Shown in pieces: positions 24,656-38,600 of a DNA stretch of 64,000 nt. The notes under the pieces are model-generated. The model saw nothing but the letters and a program-made list of their open reading frames with translations. It did no database searches and was not told where the DNA came from. The DNA lies in contig JAAOOA010000006.1 of assembly GCA_012861695.1 (NCBI GenBank), positions 30,724,734 through 30,788,733 on the forward strand, given 5' to 3'. Numbering within the stretch: the stretch's first letter is position 1; each line of letters opens with the position of its first letter. The translations under genes were made by a program, and so were the position numbers. This stretch comes from Trematomus loennbergii (lineage: Eukaryota; Chordata; Actinopteri; Perciformes; Nototheniidae).

Positions 24656-25810
24656 TGGTAAATACTGTATGCCTGCCCTTAGCATATAAAAATATGTTGG
24701 ACCTATAGCCAATTGAAGCGTGAGTGTTACATAGTGATGTCACTAAGTCACAATTGGTGTAAATGCTCTTCTTTGAATACACACATATGACAGTTAATGC
24801 CAGAATGTCACTACATTATGTGGTTTGAGACAACACTGATTGTAAATATACACACAATGTTTTATTCATGCACACTGTGCTGCAGAGGTCTACTTTATGA
24901 TCATTGATGATTAAAAGGTCTTCATACTTCAAAACCTCCACCTGTTATTTATGCAATTGGAGGTGGACATGTAACAAGGTTGGCAATCTTTCTGAGTTCC
25001 CCTCTATTGCCAATTCTCTTTTTATAAAATAAAATAAGCTGGTGGACTTCTCTCTAACTCTGTCTATACATTTCCTTCATGGCAGCAGCATAAAGACATC
25101 AGCAGTGGCTTTACGGAGCAGTCAGGGTTTTCAATGTGCCAATACTACAGTCACTTTACAAACATTCATTCTATCTCATAGCAGCCGGTGGACTCTGATG
25201 GCTGGGACCACGGTGATTAATCCATGCACAGAAGTAATCGGTCCAACAGTCAGTGTGTTGTGTTTGTAGAGAAGGTGATTCATTGGTCAGTGACACAAAC
25301 CCAGCTGCAGGACTTCAAACACTGTGCCTGTGTGCCAGCTCAATAAACAGGACATCTGCCAAATAGTGAGAGTGTGTTAACCTCTGAGAATTAAACTAAT
25401 TACGAACAAAGAAGACGCATATAATAACTATATCAAAAGATCCTTTTCTAACTCTCGCAGAATATTCCAACAAGTTTAGGGAACGTTTTGTGACACAAAA
25501 TTAATTATAATTTGAAGCAGAGTATATTCGCACAACCTCTAACATTCCTACAGAGCATCTTTGAGTTTTTAAAAGAAAAACTGTCCACCAGTTAAATTGA
25601 ATGAATACCAACACATTTTTTGTATAACATGACAAAAGAAATGAAGTAGCCAGAGGTGTGTATGTTTAAAAAAGCTGCTCACATTTGCCTTTGTTTTTAA
25701 ACAGGCTTGGGGAGTAACAGATAACATTGAATGGGATTACTAAATCAGGAAACAAAACAAAGGTAACAGTTAGATTCAAGATTTTTCAAGATTCAAAGGT
25801 TTATAGTCAG

Positions 25811-26337
25811 CAGTGGGAAGTAACTAAGTACATTTACTCAAGTACTGTAGGTACAATTTTGCGATACTTGTACTTTACTTGAGTATTTCCAATGTATGCT
25901 ACTTTGTACTTCTCCTCCACTACAGTTCAGAGGTAAATGGTGTACTTTTCCTCCACTACATTTATTTTATACCTTTAGTTACTTTACAGATGTGGATGAA
26001 TGATGTGAAATATAATCAAGTGTTAAATCAGACTTTAGTTCCACCTGGAGTAAATTCACAAGCTACCCTGCAGTATACAAAGTCATTCAAACTAGCTGCA
26101 CCTTTACCAGCTTTGATAACACTTTAATGATCAATAATTATAAAACATATCATATATATTATTCTGAAATGGACCAATCTGCTTACTACTTTAAGTACTT
26201 TAAGTATATTCTGATGCTAATACCTTTAACTTGAGTTACATTTTGAGTGCAGGACTTTTGTAACAGAACTCATAAACTCTGGTACTTCTACCTTTACTTA
26301 AGTAGCATACAAGATTTGAGTACTTTTCCCACCTCTG
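25811..26337. mobile_element. hAT-like MITE immediately upstream of pcsk6
   Basis: The left end CAGTGGGAAGTAACTAAGTAC and the right end GAGTACTTTTCCCACCTCTG are imperfect inverted repeats, and the interior is rich in AAGTAC/GTACTT-type subterminal repeats and TCCTCCACTACA motifs. This organisation is typical of a very common teleost hAT MITE. A matching 8-bp duplication was not found, so one end may be altered. It ends about 295 bases before the pcsk6 start codon. Confidence 0.72.
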
Positions 26338-26631
26338 GTAATCATGTTTACTTGACTTTCATAATGTGATACTTACATTAGGGTTAGTAACCTAATGTAT
26401 GACATTATGAAAGTGTAATCAGTAACCTTGTACTGATTACATTTGATTGTTTAACTAGTCATTATAGCAGAATACATGTTAAAGTACACCTCCCAGCCCT
26501 GGTTTTATTCCGGGTTAATCTACCTGCAGGTGAATCTGTGCAGCTCACTCTCTCGGAGCTCTGAACGCGCCTCTGCGATTCTCTGCCGGACAGTGACTTT
26601 CCCCGGGACGTGAACACATCATGATGGATTC

Positions 26632-29600
26632 ATGACTGCGCCGCTCACTGAACTAAAGATCCGGTTAATATCTCTGCTTCTCAGGATGACTTTGTTCCTG
26701 CTGTTGATGTTAGTGATTGTAGAAAGTAGTCGGTCGGAGATTTACACCAACCACTGGGCAGTGAGGGTCTCCGGGGGGCCGCAGCAGGCGGACAGAGTGG
26801 CAGCGAAATACGGATACATCAACTTCGGACAGGTAACGACTTTATTTCTGTTGATCGGTTATTACTGACGACGAATGTTGACTTTGTCCGTAAAGTAACT
26901 AGTTATGATCATTGTATTAAACAAAGGTAAACGTACATTTGAAAGCTATAGGCCTAATTAAAAATGTGTTGATGATCAAAATCAGCTCAGAATGTTGCTT
27001 TTATGTTAGAAACGATTTGGGAACTTACTTTTTAGCCTAAGTAAATGATCCCACAGGATCGTCATTACGCGGATATTCTGTTAATCCACTATTCTATTAC
27101 TTTAACTGTACACATGAAACATTTAAGGATAACTTGTTAGGTAGTGAGGTATGCTACAGTAAATGTTTAAATATATGTTGTGTACAGTTTAAAGAGAGAA
27201 CTGTACACTAGCCGTCTCATATGATCTATATGGAGCTTTTTACATATATTGAATTTAAGTGCGTTGCGTTAACTCCATTAGTGATTCAGGGCTGTAATAA
27301 CACTTCCCAAATAATTGCTTTTCGGTTTTCAGGTTGAGAAATATATCTTGGTTCTCCTCCTTCAGAAGAGTTGATCCTTAAGATACTGTATACCAGGTAT
27401 AGATAAGGTAAAAGGTAGCATGTGGTAAAACCTTTCAGAAAGACTTGTATTAATATAGGTGAAGTTTGTTTATAATCTGCTTTTTGTTCATTGACTTGAT
27501 CAAGATCAAGGAGGTGGAAACATTGAATCATTAGATTTTAGAAGCTTCTACTCTTTTTCTTTTTTTTTGCCCGGCACCTGGTGGAATAAATCACCTGCTT
27601 TACTCATTATTATTGATCCATAAACCTTAGGTAGAATGCAACAACATAAATAAAACTACAACTTGTCCTCATCAGAAAGTGTACAGCCTCTGTGGAGGAG
27701 AATAACAGGAGACTAGTGTTTGAAGGAGGTAGGGAGAGGGTGGAAACAGATGAAGAGTTTAAAACAGTGGTCTGAGAATATCACTGCGGTGTGCCAGCTG
27801 TGCACATGTGCTAAAAATCCTGCTCACATTTTTGGTGCAAAGGGAGAACATGTGTTATCCTTTAGCGTTATTGTTTAGTATATGCAGATGGCTTGAATGT
27901 GTTTTGATTAGAACATTGTAGCATCAGGTTTAAATCTAAAACAGTTATACCATGAGTGTAGAAGCGATTTAGGTATCAGAACTTTAGATGGATTTCATTT
28001 ATAGCCAACTTTTATTTTCTATGTTTTGTTGCATCGTCTTGATGTTGATGTTGTGTTTGGCAGATAGGAAGTCTGGAAGATCATTACCATTTCCACCACA
28101 GCAGAGTGGTTCGCAGGGCTGCGTTCTCTCTGAAGGGCCCCCACAGCTTCATCCATATGGACCCCGAGGTGAGGCTCTGATCACTTTCTTTCTAATTAAA
28201 TCCAAAAATAGTTTTCCCATCTTCCCAGCAGACCTGCAAAACCTGCACATAGTTTACAGTACTACACTGGCAGCAGGTCACAATTCTCTATTTTTCCATT
28301 TCATAGGTTTGCAAAGTTGTGGGAAAATACACCTCATGTGATTTAAAAAGATTGATTGTGTTTCTTTTCTACGTAAGTGATAAATATTTTTTATTAAGTG
28401 CAGTTATGTACCAAACAATCAAATAAAAAGTAGGTTCTAGAGAGAACTTTTGCTTCTCATGGACCGAGTCAATGCAGCTTTATTCATCTGCTAAATAAAT
28501 AGTCATACGCAATAATATAATAGTTATACGCACCATAATAAACAAAGTGGAAGAATTTGACTTAAAGCATTAGCTAGTTGTTAGAAACAGTGACAATACG
28601 CTATTGTGAATAATTTGGGCCCTGATAATCGTCTAGTGAAAATAAAATATCTCAACAGCCATGTTGATCTATAATTCTATAGGTGTACGTTTCTATAGAA
28701 AAAAGCAAGCCTTTTTTTCCCCTTGCAACTGATGTTTGGTTCAATTTCGATCCTTAGGTGGACTGGGCTCAGCAGCAGGTAGTGAAGCCAAGAGTAAAGA
28801 GGTTTGCTCAGAGCGACCCAAGCTTCATTCATTTCGATGACCCTAAGTGGTCCAACATGTGGTACATTGTAAGTACAGTGCACTGAATCAATCATCTGCC
28901 ATTTCCAGTTTGAAAATACAACATAACAAGTGTGCTGCTTGTCGTCGTTGTGTCTTTCCAGCATTGCAGTGATAAGAACAGCCAGTGTCGCTCAGAGATG
29001 AACATCCAGGCAGCCTGGCAGAGGGGCTACACGGCAAGAATGTGGTGGTCACCATACTGGATGATGGCATCGAGTGGAGCCACCCTGATCTGGCTCAGAA
29101 CTATGTATGTGCTATCCATCCAATCTTCTCCAGATATTGATACAGTTCAAAAACATAACTCAAAAAGCGCACAACTAGAACAGACAAAGGAGTTTCAGAA
29201 ACGCCTTTATGTAGCATTTCTTCTTTTTCTTTTTTCTCTAGGACCATCTAGCAAGTTATGACGTCAATGGGAATGACCATGACCCTACACCACGTTATGA
29301 CTTCGGCAATGAAAACGTGTAATGTCTCCATCTTGTCTCATTCAACGTAAATCTGTTCTGCACTTTCCCCATCTATGTCCTTTGATCATGTAACTATTGT
29401 TCTAATATAAGACCAAGTGACAATACATAGGAGTAGTTGGTGATTGATTCCAGACTCATTTTCAAGAAAATCAGTACGTAAGTGTTGTTGAAACTACGTG
29501 TTGTTGGACCGTCCAAACAGCATGTGAAAGCCCTTTTCTGGACAGCAGAATCAGGCAACACTTTGGCAACCTACATGACCACTTGTAGCTGGGCTACATG

Positions 29601-32600
29601 TACAAAGACTCCTTCTGGCCGCTCAGTCCTTCAGCGGCCTGGTTCCAATATGAACCGCAGTGCTTTGTTGCATGTAGTTCTTCTTCCCCTTTCCTGTCTA
29701 TCTTCTGTTTAAGTATAATAAAAAAGCCAAAAGCATAATCTTTAAAAATAAAATTGGTTGGGTCTTTTTCCAACTTATGATAATACCTACGTCTTTAATG
29801 TGAAAAGCCTCTCTTTTCCTATTTCAAGCGGAGCTTTAATAGAGTTTGCGAGGAAGGCCCACCGGAAATATCAACAGTAAATGTCAGGTTTTGATATCAT
29901 ACCAAAGGAATCATAGGCTGGCAACTTTCAACTAGACTTATCATTTGGCAACAATGATCCATCACAATAGAAGCAACAGTATTCTCCATAGTGTCTTCTC
30001 TAGGCTACTTTCACTGTAAGGTTATTTTATTTCAGATATGCCTCTTGAACTGTTCACACGAGTCTACAATTGAAGCAGATAACAGCTTTGGGTCAGGCTG
30101 TAATTGATGTGTTTGCTCTGTTTCCATGCAGACATGGAACTCGGTGTGCGGGTGAAGTTGCAGCAGCAGCCAACAACTCCCATTGTATCGTTGGGATCGC
30201 CTATAATGCTCGCATTGGAGGTAGAGTTCTCTGTCCTTTCCTCAACACTTCAGCCACACTAGCAGTTTAGTCTGCTGATCCACCATTTTGTTTCAGACTA
30301 TGTTATTACTATTTGATGAATAGCCAATAATTATGGTGTGGATGTTTATCCTCCCCACAGGATTGACCCCAATGTCCATCATCAGTCTAAGGTGTTGGTT
30401 GGTGTGAACACAGACAAAAGATTCACCAACATAACTTAGAGTAAACGGCTTAGGTAGAAAGACAGTCTTTGCTTCAGAGTTTGGTAAACAGGAGATCAGT
30501 AAGGAAAGGCAACTAAAACAGCAGTGAGTGAGCCAAAGCAGGGTCACGTAACAATATGTATAACTGCTGGAACGCTAGACACAAAGGTACTAAGAAGAAC
30601 TGGCAACGAGCGGAATAGGCACTCAAAGTAAATCTACTATAAAAGAGAACGGGTAATGAGAAACAGGTTAAATGAATTAGGATGAGGGTGAATGATCATC
30701 CAGACAGAGAATACTCAAGGGCAGGAAAACAGAACATTGTCTGTTGAGTGTGTCTAAAGTTCTAGGATTGATATTACCTTGGATACAGGGATTCGGATGC
30801 TGGATGGTGATGTGACCGATTTAGTCGAAGCCAAGTCCCTGGGAGTGCGACCTGACTACATCAACATCTACAGTGCTAGCTGGGGGCCAAAAGACGATGG
30901 CAAGACAGTGGATGGCCCAGGGCAGCTAACTAAGCAGGCTTTTGAGCAAGGCATCAAGAAGGTTTGAAAAAGACCGAACTTCTGAGCAGACTTATGCATG
31001 TATAATTGTGTAGAATGACATCGCTACATCACTATCTGTCCCACAGGGTCGCAAAGGCTTGGGGTCCATTTTTGTCTGGGCGTCAGGTAACGGGGGCCGG
31101 CAGGGGGACCACTGTTCATGTGACGGTTACACCAGCAGTATCTACACCATCTCCATATCTAGCGCCACAGAGAACGGAAACAAGCCCTGGTACCTGGAGG
31201 CCTGCAGCTCCATCCTGGCGACCACTTACAGCAGTGGAGAGTTTAACGAGAGGAAGATTGTGAGTACTGCATACAATGTTCCTTAATCAATTAGACATAC
31301 ATGATCTAATATGTGTGATTCATATTAACTAATGGTCACCCACAAATCGCCTGCACTGTTTAGATAACTGTACCCAAACAAACACCAACAGTTAGCTACA
31401 AACTGGTGGACGTACAGGACTGTAGCCGCTAAAGAGACAGTATGCTACGTTGTTAGCATGTAGCAAATAAGCTAAATCCCTGACGCTGTGAGTCATGTTT
31501 GTGCTCAGGTTGTGGTTTTCTGACTGCAAATGTTAATCCTCTATTGGTAGCTTGCTGTGAAGTGATCATCAAATGAAAAGTAGGGACCCTTTCTCACAGT
31601 TTTTAATTCAGTAGGCCTATGTCATTTTTAAGAGAACCATGCTCCTGTTCACTGCTATGAGGTGAGGCATGTGGTTCAATGGCTTGAAAACAGTGTGTAC
31701 AAAGGTTGTTGTAAGGTGTAATTTGCATGCATGTGTGAGTGGGTACTACTGTGTTTTGTGTGTGTGTGGGAGAAGACCAAAGGTCAGCCAAATAGTGTCC
31801 CATCTCAGTATCTCACACACCTTCCTCTCACATCTGTCATTCATTTGAACAAGCAGACTTTTAGTGGGTTTTTTCACGCTCTGTTTTATGTCTGAGTTTG
31901 GCTTCCTAACAAAGAAGGACCTTCTTTAAGACCAATCAAGTCATTGCATCAGTCTTGGTGGTGTGTTCCCTGACAGCTAATCATTTAGAGGTTTTTAAAT
32001 GGGAAAATGGAAGGTGTTACACCCCACCCTTGGCTAGCACTATGGGGCTAACAAAACTCCGTCACTGACCCAGATAAAACACAGATAACATATTTAAAAA
32101 ATGAAAACCACAAGAGTTATTTCAAGAAGATAAACTAAAAAAAAAATCAACATAACATTTTAAGCTGAGCAGCAGCAAGACCGGCAGTCCCCACTCCATC
32201 CAGAGTCCCCTCGCTTCTGCTGCTGGCACTGGAGCTTTGAAGCATTTCCTTCCCAGGTGCACCTCTTTGCAGCAACCCAAAACACCTGGGAATAGAGAGG
32301 GGGAAAAGGACTACAGCAGAGGGAAAATATACAACCTAAACTAAGACACCTCCTATTCGTGTAATAGGTCATGACAAATATAAAGAAAAAATGACTGATG
32401 GTGGATTGGATTGATACAGCCACTCAGATTGAATACAATTATTAAAATGGTTGTTCGTATTCATCCTCACCCTCCATTCCACACGTAACACATAAATCCC
32501 AATTAGTATGATTGTATGAAATGTTTTGAAAAAATTTAACTTGATGCAATATACGACCTACACATCTATTACTGTGCATATCAGCATTCAAACATGTTGA

Positions 32601-35600
32601 ACAAAAGTTTAAGAAACCCAATACAACTCAGTAAACACCGTGAAATGTTGAATTTATTTTATTGTATTGCAGTTATTGGCGTAACTTTTATATTTTGGGT
32701 TTTGGTTTAATATATTGTTGAAGGTTCAAAACATATAAACACTTCGGCAAGTAACGCCATATGTTGAAAATACCTCCATAAACACTAGCTGACATGATCT
32801 GTATTTTTTTCCGTCAGGATAGGTTGTTTCATTGAGCTTTGCGTCTGCAAGGTATTGTGGGACAACATTTCTCCTTTCCTGTCAGAAAATATGGTCATGT
32901 GTATCCTAGACTTAAGGAGAGATAGACTGCGGTACATTTAATAATTTCAATGTAATCCCTGACAGGATACATACTGATTGATTTTAACAGGAAAATGCAG
33001 GCCCTAATACAGTACAGATTAATACTAGAAGGAAATCCATGCTACTGAATCAACTCTACTATGTTTGTGCTGCCTTACAGATCACCACTGACATCCGACA
33101 CCGCTGCACTGATGCTCATACCGGCACTTCTGTCTCTGCTCCCATTGTGGCTGGAGTCATCGCTCTCGCCCTGGAGGCCAAGTCAGTCTGGCTGTTTGCA
33201 TCTGTCTTCTGTATTTTCTTATGTCTTCTAAGACCTTCTGCTGCCAACTTAAAGGTCCCATGTCATGGCCATTTCTACTGATCATAATTCCATTGTTGAG
33301 GTCTACTAGAATAGATTTATATTGTGCAATTTTCCAAACTCACATTGGTTTCTCATACAGCATCTCTGTATAGCATGTGTATTCACTCTCTGTCCTAAAC
33401 GGCTTGTTGGAGCTCCTGCCCCCCCCTCCCTGTGAGCCCACTGTACTCTGATTGGTCAGCTCGCCCACTCTGTTCTGATGAGTCTACCACCGTTACAGCG
33501 GAACATCAGTGATTATGTGTTACAATGGCGTTTGTTAGCAACCAGAAAATGACACCAGCAATGACAAACAGATGTTAATGCTGCGTGGGGTCTGGGTGCC
33601 GTGTTGGCGGGACGTTGCGGGGCTCGCTGCTGGAGCGGACAGTGTGAGCTGGCTTGCTGGTGTTGTTTCCTGGTTGCTGCGTGGGGTCTGTGGGACGACG
33701 GGACACGGCGAGGCCCGATCCGAGCTCGGCCGGAGCACACACACACCCGCAGCCTGGCTGTGGGTCTGTGTGTGTGCTCGGACCGGGCCCGGGCCGGGTC
33801 TCGCCGTGTCCCGCTGTCTCAGGCTGAGTCCAGGCTGAGAAATCCGCGGAGCTGCAGCTGAGAAAAATGGTTGGTTATTGGCTAATGGTTACACAAGCCA
33901 AAAAATCGTTATGACATCATAAAGTGGCCAAAATCTGATCAGCTCATTTTCAGACAGGTTTTTATATAAATGGATCAGGACAAAAAGTGAGCGAATCTTT
34001 TTTCCTGAAACTTTCAGAATCTCTTTACACAGAGGGGACACATGTTTATGTATAAAAGACATGAAAAAGTGGATTTTGCATAATAGGTGACCTTTAACTG
34101 TCAAGACACTCTTTCTATAAATTAGGTTTTTTTTTTTTGGCACGATGTTACCATAATTTCTTGATGAAATGTCAGGGGTTCTTAAAACAGCTGGAATTAG
34201 CTTTGTGGCACAGATATATCAGGCTATGGATACACACACAACACATGTTAGTAGGATACATTCGTTGTTGGTTCTGGCCTTTTCATGGGATATGCTAACA
34301 ATAAGAAAAACGTAGAATCCCCCACTCTAATCCTTTTAGTCTAGTTAACGATAAATGGTGTCTTGCCTCTTCCCGTATCTTTTTTTTCTACATGTGTGAA
34401 CGTACTAAAGCCTAAAGGCTTAGGATAACCAGAGGAACAATCTGCTCAAAACATGGCACATTCCTTCGAAACCTTGTTGAAATACAGACATTGAATTGTC
34501 CTGAGGTGAACTGTGTGTTTGGTTTCTGCAGCCTTTTGCTGACATGGAGAGATGTGCAACATCTTCTGGTGAAGACGTCCAGACCAGTCCACCTGAAAGC
34601 TGATGACTGGAAGACCAACGCTGCAGGACTCAGAGGTAAGCTTAATTTATACAACAGTAAAGCCTTAGATAATTCTAGAAGGTTTAACTCTCTTTATGCT
34701 GTGTTTGTCTTTTCTCACAGTGAGCCACCTCTATGGTTTTGGCCTGGTGGATGCAGAGGCCATGGTAGTGGAGGCCTCCAAGTGGAGGACTGTTCCTCCT
34801 CAGCACACCTGCAGTCGGGTTCCTGAGCGGCGCACCAGGTGAGGGAAACTGCAGGCAGGTGCAGTGGAGGCTTAAGGTTTGGCTTGACCTCCATACCTGT
34901 ATCCTGTATAAAGCTCTCTGATCTCTAAAAAAGTGGAAATGAATCCTTGGTGCATTCATGACGGACTGAATTCAGACTGTTTGAGACTAATGTTAAGGCA
35001 GATATTGAAATTAGGTGGATTCATCAATCTCTTCAACACACAGACACAGTCTTTACCCCTTCCATTTAATTGTGTCAATAACCATTTTGGGGAAATCTGC
35101 TCCCACTGTCTGATGATCTTAAAGGTCCCATGTCATAGCCATTTCTACTGATCATAATTCCATTGTTGAGGTCTACTAGAATAGATTTATATTGTGCAAT
35201 TTGCCACACTCACATTGGTTTCTCATACAGCATCTCTGTATAGTATGTGTATTCACTCTCTGTCCTAAACGGCTTGTTGGAGCTCCTGCCCCCCCCTCCC
35301 TGTGAGCCCACTGTACTCTGATTGGTCAGCTCGCCCACTCTGTTCTGATGAGTCTACCACCGTTACAGCGGAACATCAGTGAATCTGTGTTACAATGGCG
35401 TTAGCAACCAGAAAATGACACCAGTAAGGACAAACAGATGAGAATGCTGCGTGGGGTCTGGGTGCCGTGTTGGCAGGACGTTGCACGGCTCGCTGCTTGC
35501 GAGGAGCGGACAGTGTGAGCTGGGTTCATTTCCTGCTTGCTGCGTGGGGTCTGCGAGACAGCGAGACATCGCGAATGGACGCGGGAAGGGGGTGGTGCTG

Positions 35601-38600
35601 AGGGGGCTGCAGCACCCCCATCTGCGAGGCTCCACTAGCAGCCGCAACCCCCCCCCAGCGCGTCACAGTTACGCCGCTGAGAGAGTGTGTGTGTGTGAGG
35701 AGCTCCACGGATCGGACCAATGAGTCCATTTGGGTATGGGCACGTCACTGTACCAGGAAGAAAAAGAGAAATCTCCGAAATCTCCAACGAGGCGTTCTGG
35801 GGCAGCATAGACAAGTCTTTTCTGTGTTAGAGTTTTACTCGCTACAGGGTGTACTTTGAGGGTTTGTGACTTTGCAGACCGTTTACATGCATACAAACCT
35901 TCCTAACACACAAGGGGACGGGTAATAAACGGAAAAGCATGACATGGGACCTTTAAGTCAGTCAGGGTCTATCTTTTCTGTCCTTGTGAAAACGGCAGCT
36001 AAATAAAATGCTTGTTACTGAGTTGTTGGTTCTCTGTTATGATTATATAAAGCAACGAGAATAAAAGCTCTGGTTATCTCTACACATACAGTACATCTGA
36101 TCCCTGATCAGGTCAACCACTAATCGATCGGTGTGTGGGTGTAAGATCACAAACGTTGCATCACTTTTAGTTCGTAAACACAAATAATTTGTGTTTGTGT
36201 TATCTTAACGATAGCTCAACCCAATATTGACCTACCTGCAAATATGCCATGTGTTGTGAATCGTGAAAATGGCATGTCCATTCAGAAAGTACTTTAACAT
36301 GTTAGACATGTCGTAGGGATTTATTTAGGTATAAATCGCTTGTATAGTATACATATCTACAGTACACAATCCCAATCTGAATTGAGAAGTAGAACATTTT
36401 CAAAAACACATGTCAGAGAAATTACTTTTGGCTGCTGTGTGTGAGTGTGTGTGTGTCTGTGTGTGTATGTACATAGTCGTGCAAATTCCATAATGAATGA
36501 CAGATGTTTGGGCCATGACATTACCCTTCTCTTGTTAAAATAAAAACCATGTGTATATCTTACTCAACAGTCCAGAAACTAGATTTGAAGACTTAAATTG
36601 AAAATTGCATTTGTTATAAATCTTTACAATACAATAATAACAAAATCCACAATTCAACACACATGGATTGGTAACTGTTGTCATGTGGTGTAAAAGGGCT
36701 TTGATTGGGTGTTAGAATAAAAAGGAGCTTTATAGTTGTAAGAGTATTCACTGATTTAGATTTTCTCCCAAAGCTTTTCCCTTATGCTGAACCAACCATA
36801 TCAAGAGAGGGCAATCTAAAAGTTATCATGTTTTTGATTATTATATAAATGCTAATCATTACGGCTGTCCCAGACACATCCATGCTGGCCAGCGTCTCAA
36901 CAGCAGCATAACCACCTCTGGGTGTTCAGGAGATCTGGAGCAGCACGTGGGTCACCTGGAACACGTGGTGGTGAAGGTCCTGATTGTCCACCCACGCCGA
37001 GGAGACCTGGAGATCAACCTCATCTCTCCGTCTGGGACCAGAACACAGCTGCTGGCCAAGAGGTGAGATATGTTTTGTTTATACAAATAAGAAAATTAGA
37101 CATTTTTATCAGCTGCACCAGGAGCTCTGTGAGCTTTACTCTGAGAGAGTGATTTGAACTACGGACCACTAACACAGGGATTCCTCCTCTCACTTTCTTG
37201 GCATCCTGTGTCATTCTAACAGGCAGCTGCCAGTAACATATTGGGCTAGTGCATGTCATATTCTGATTGCGTTAAATCTGGTTTGAGCAGATACATTGAT
37301 CAATAAAGTCTGAATTAGGTTTTTAAGTGTCACCAGCAGTGGTGTGATCTGGTCCCAGATGGAGAGATGAGGTTGATCCAAAATTGCAATCATGTGTAAA
37401 TGGTTCAGTGTAAAGTGCTCTGAATGGGTAATTCAGCCCATGATCTTTACCTCACCTTTCCCACTGTTATGTTCACAGGTTGTATGACAGTTCCAAGGAG
37501 GGCTTCAGGAACTGGGAGTTCATGACAGTTCATTTCTGGGGTGAGAGGGCAGAGGGCACATGGACTCTAGAGATTGTTGACTCACCATCAAAGCTACGCA
37601 ACCCTGAGGTGCTGGGTAAGGTCCACCAGGACAAGAGTCCTCAGGCATCACATTTACAATTAAAATGGAAGCAGATGTCCTTGTACAAAGTAACCTAAAT
37701 ACAAATATTATTTTCTTTGTTACTTGCACAGGCAACCTAAGAGAGTGGACACTGATCCTGTATGGCACATCTCAGAACCCTTCCCAGCCCCCCGCTGCTC
37801 AGTACTCACATTCAAGGATGTCAGAGAACCCGGCTACAGTGGAGATCCTGGAAGAACCAGAGATGGAGGAAGAAGACGAGTACGTTGGTAAGAGAATCAA
37901 AGAATTCAACATTGTTCAACAACTTTCCATCTAAACTAAAATACTATTGTTATGTGCCAAGACAAACAAGAGGACGAACGCATCAGTAACTGTCTGCCCG
38001 GACAAGCGTCCATATGTTACTTTCCTTAATGATCTTGTGGAAAAGGGGAGTAACAAGAGATTACAAACCCCAGAGACAAAAAGAAAGAGACAAAACTGAT
38101 TTGTAAAAACAAAAGATGCTGTTTTCATAATGCTAAAATAAAAGGGCTCCCTGGCCAATTCAAAAACAAACTAAAGATTTACTTTCCTGAAAACAGAAAG
38201 CGGTACTACTATAATCATATAAATGAAAGAAATACAACAAGTTACTCCTGGGAACATCACCGAACACATTAAAAACACAAGTCTCAAACAGAAATACACA
38301 CATAAGCGATTTTCAAGATTCAAGGCTTTATTGTCCTTTGCACAGTAGCTACAGTGTAAATATGGCAATGAAAACAATTTAAGTCACCTCCAACAGTGCA
38401 ACATGAACTGATAATGAGATAAGGCGTTTGTTGATTATAATTCATGTTGTGTTTAAGGACCTTGCCACAGTGAGTGTGGAGACCAGGGCTGTGACGGACC
38501 CGACATTGATCACTGCCTCAACTGTGTCCACTTCAGCTCCGGCAGCTTGAAAAGTGGCAGGTAAGAGTTCAAAGAAACTGCCGAGCTCCAAAGAAAGGAC

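Larger units (their letters stand above)
18936..25810. other. Long gene-free, AT-rich intergenic stretch
   Basis: Nearly 7 kb without a recognisable exon. It contains the perfect hairpin at 20069-20125 and the family C repeat near 24430-24655. No conserved-protein peptide was found among its open frames; the longest, near 20013-20387, has no domain signature and runs through the hairpin. Confidence 0.5.
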
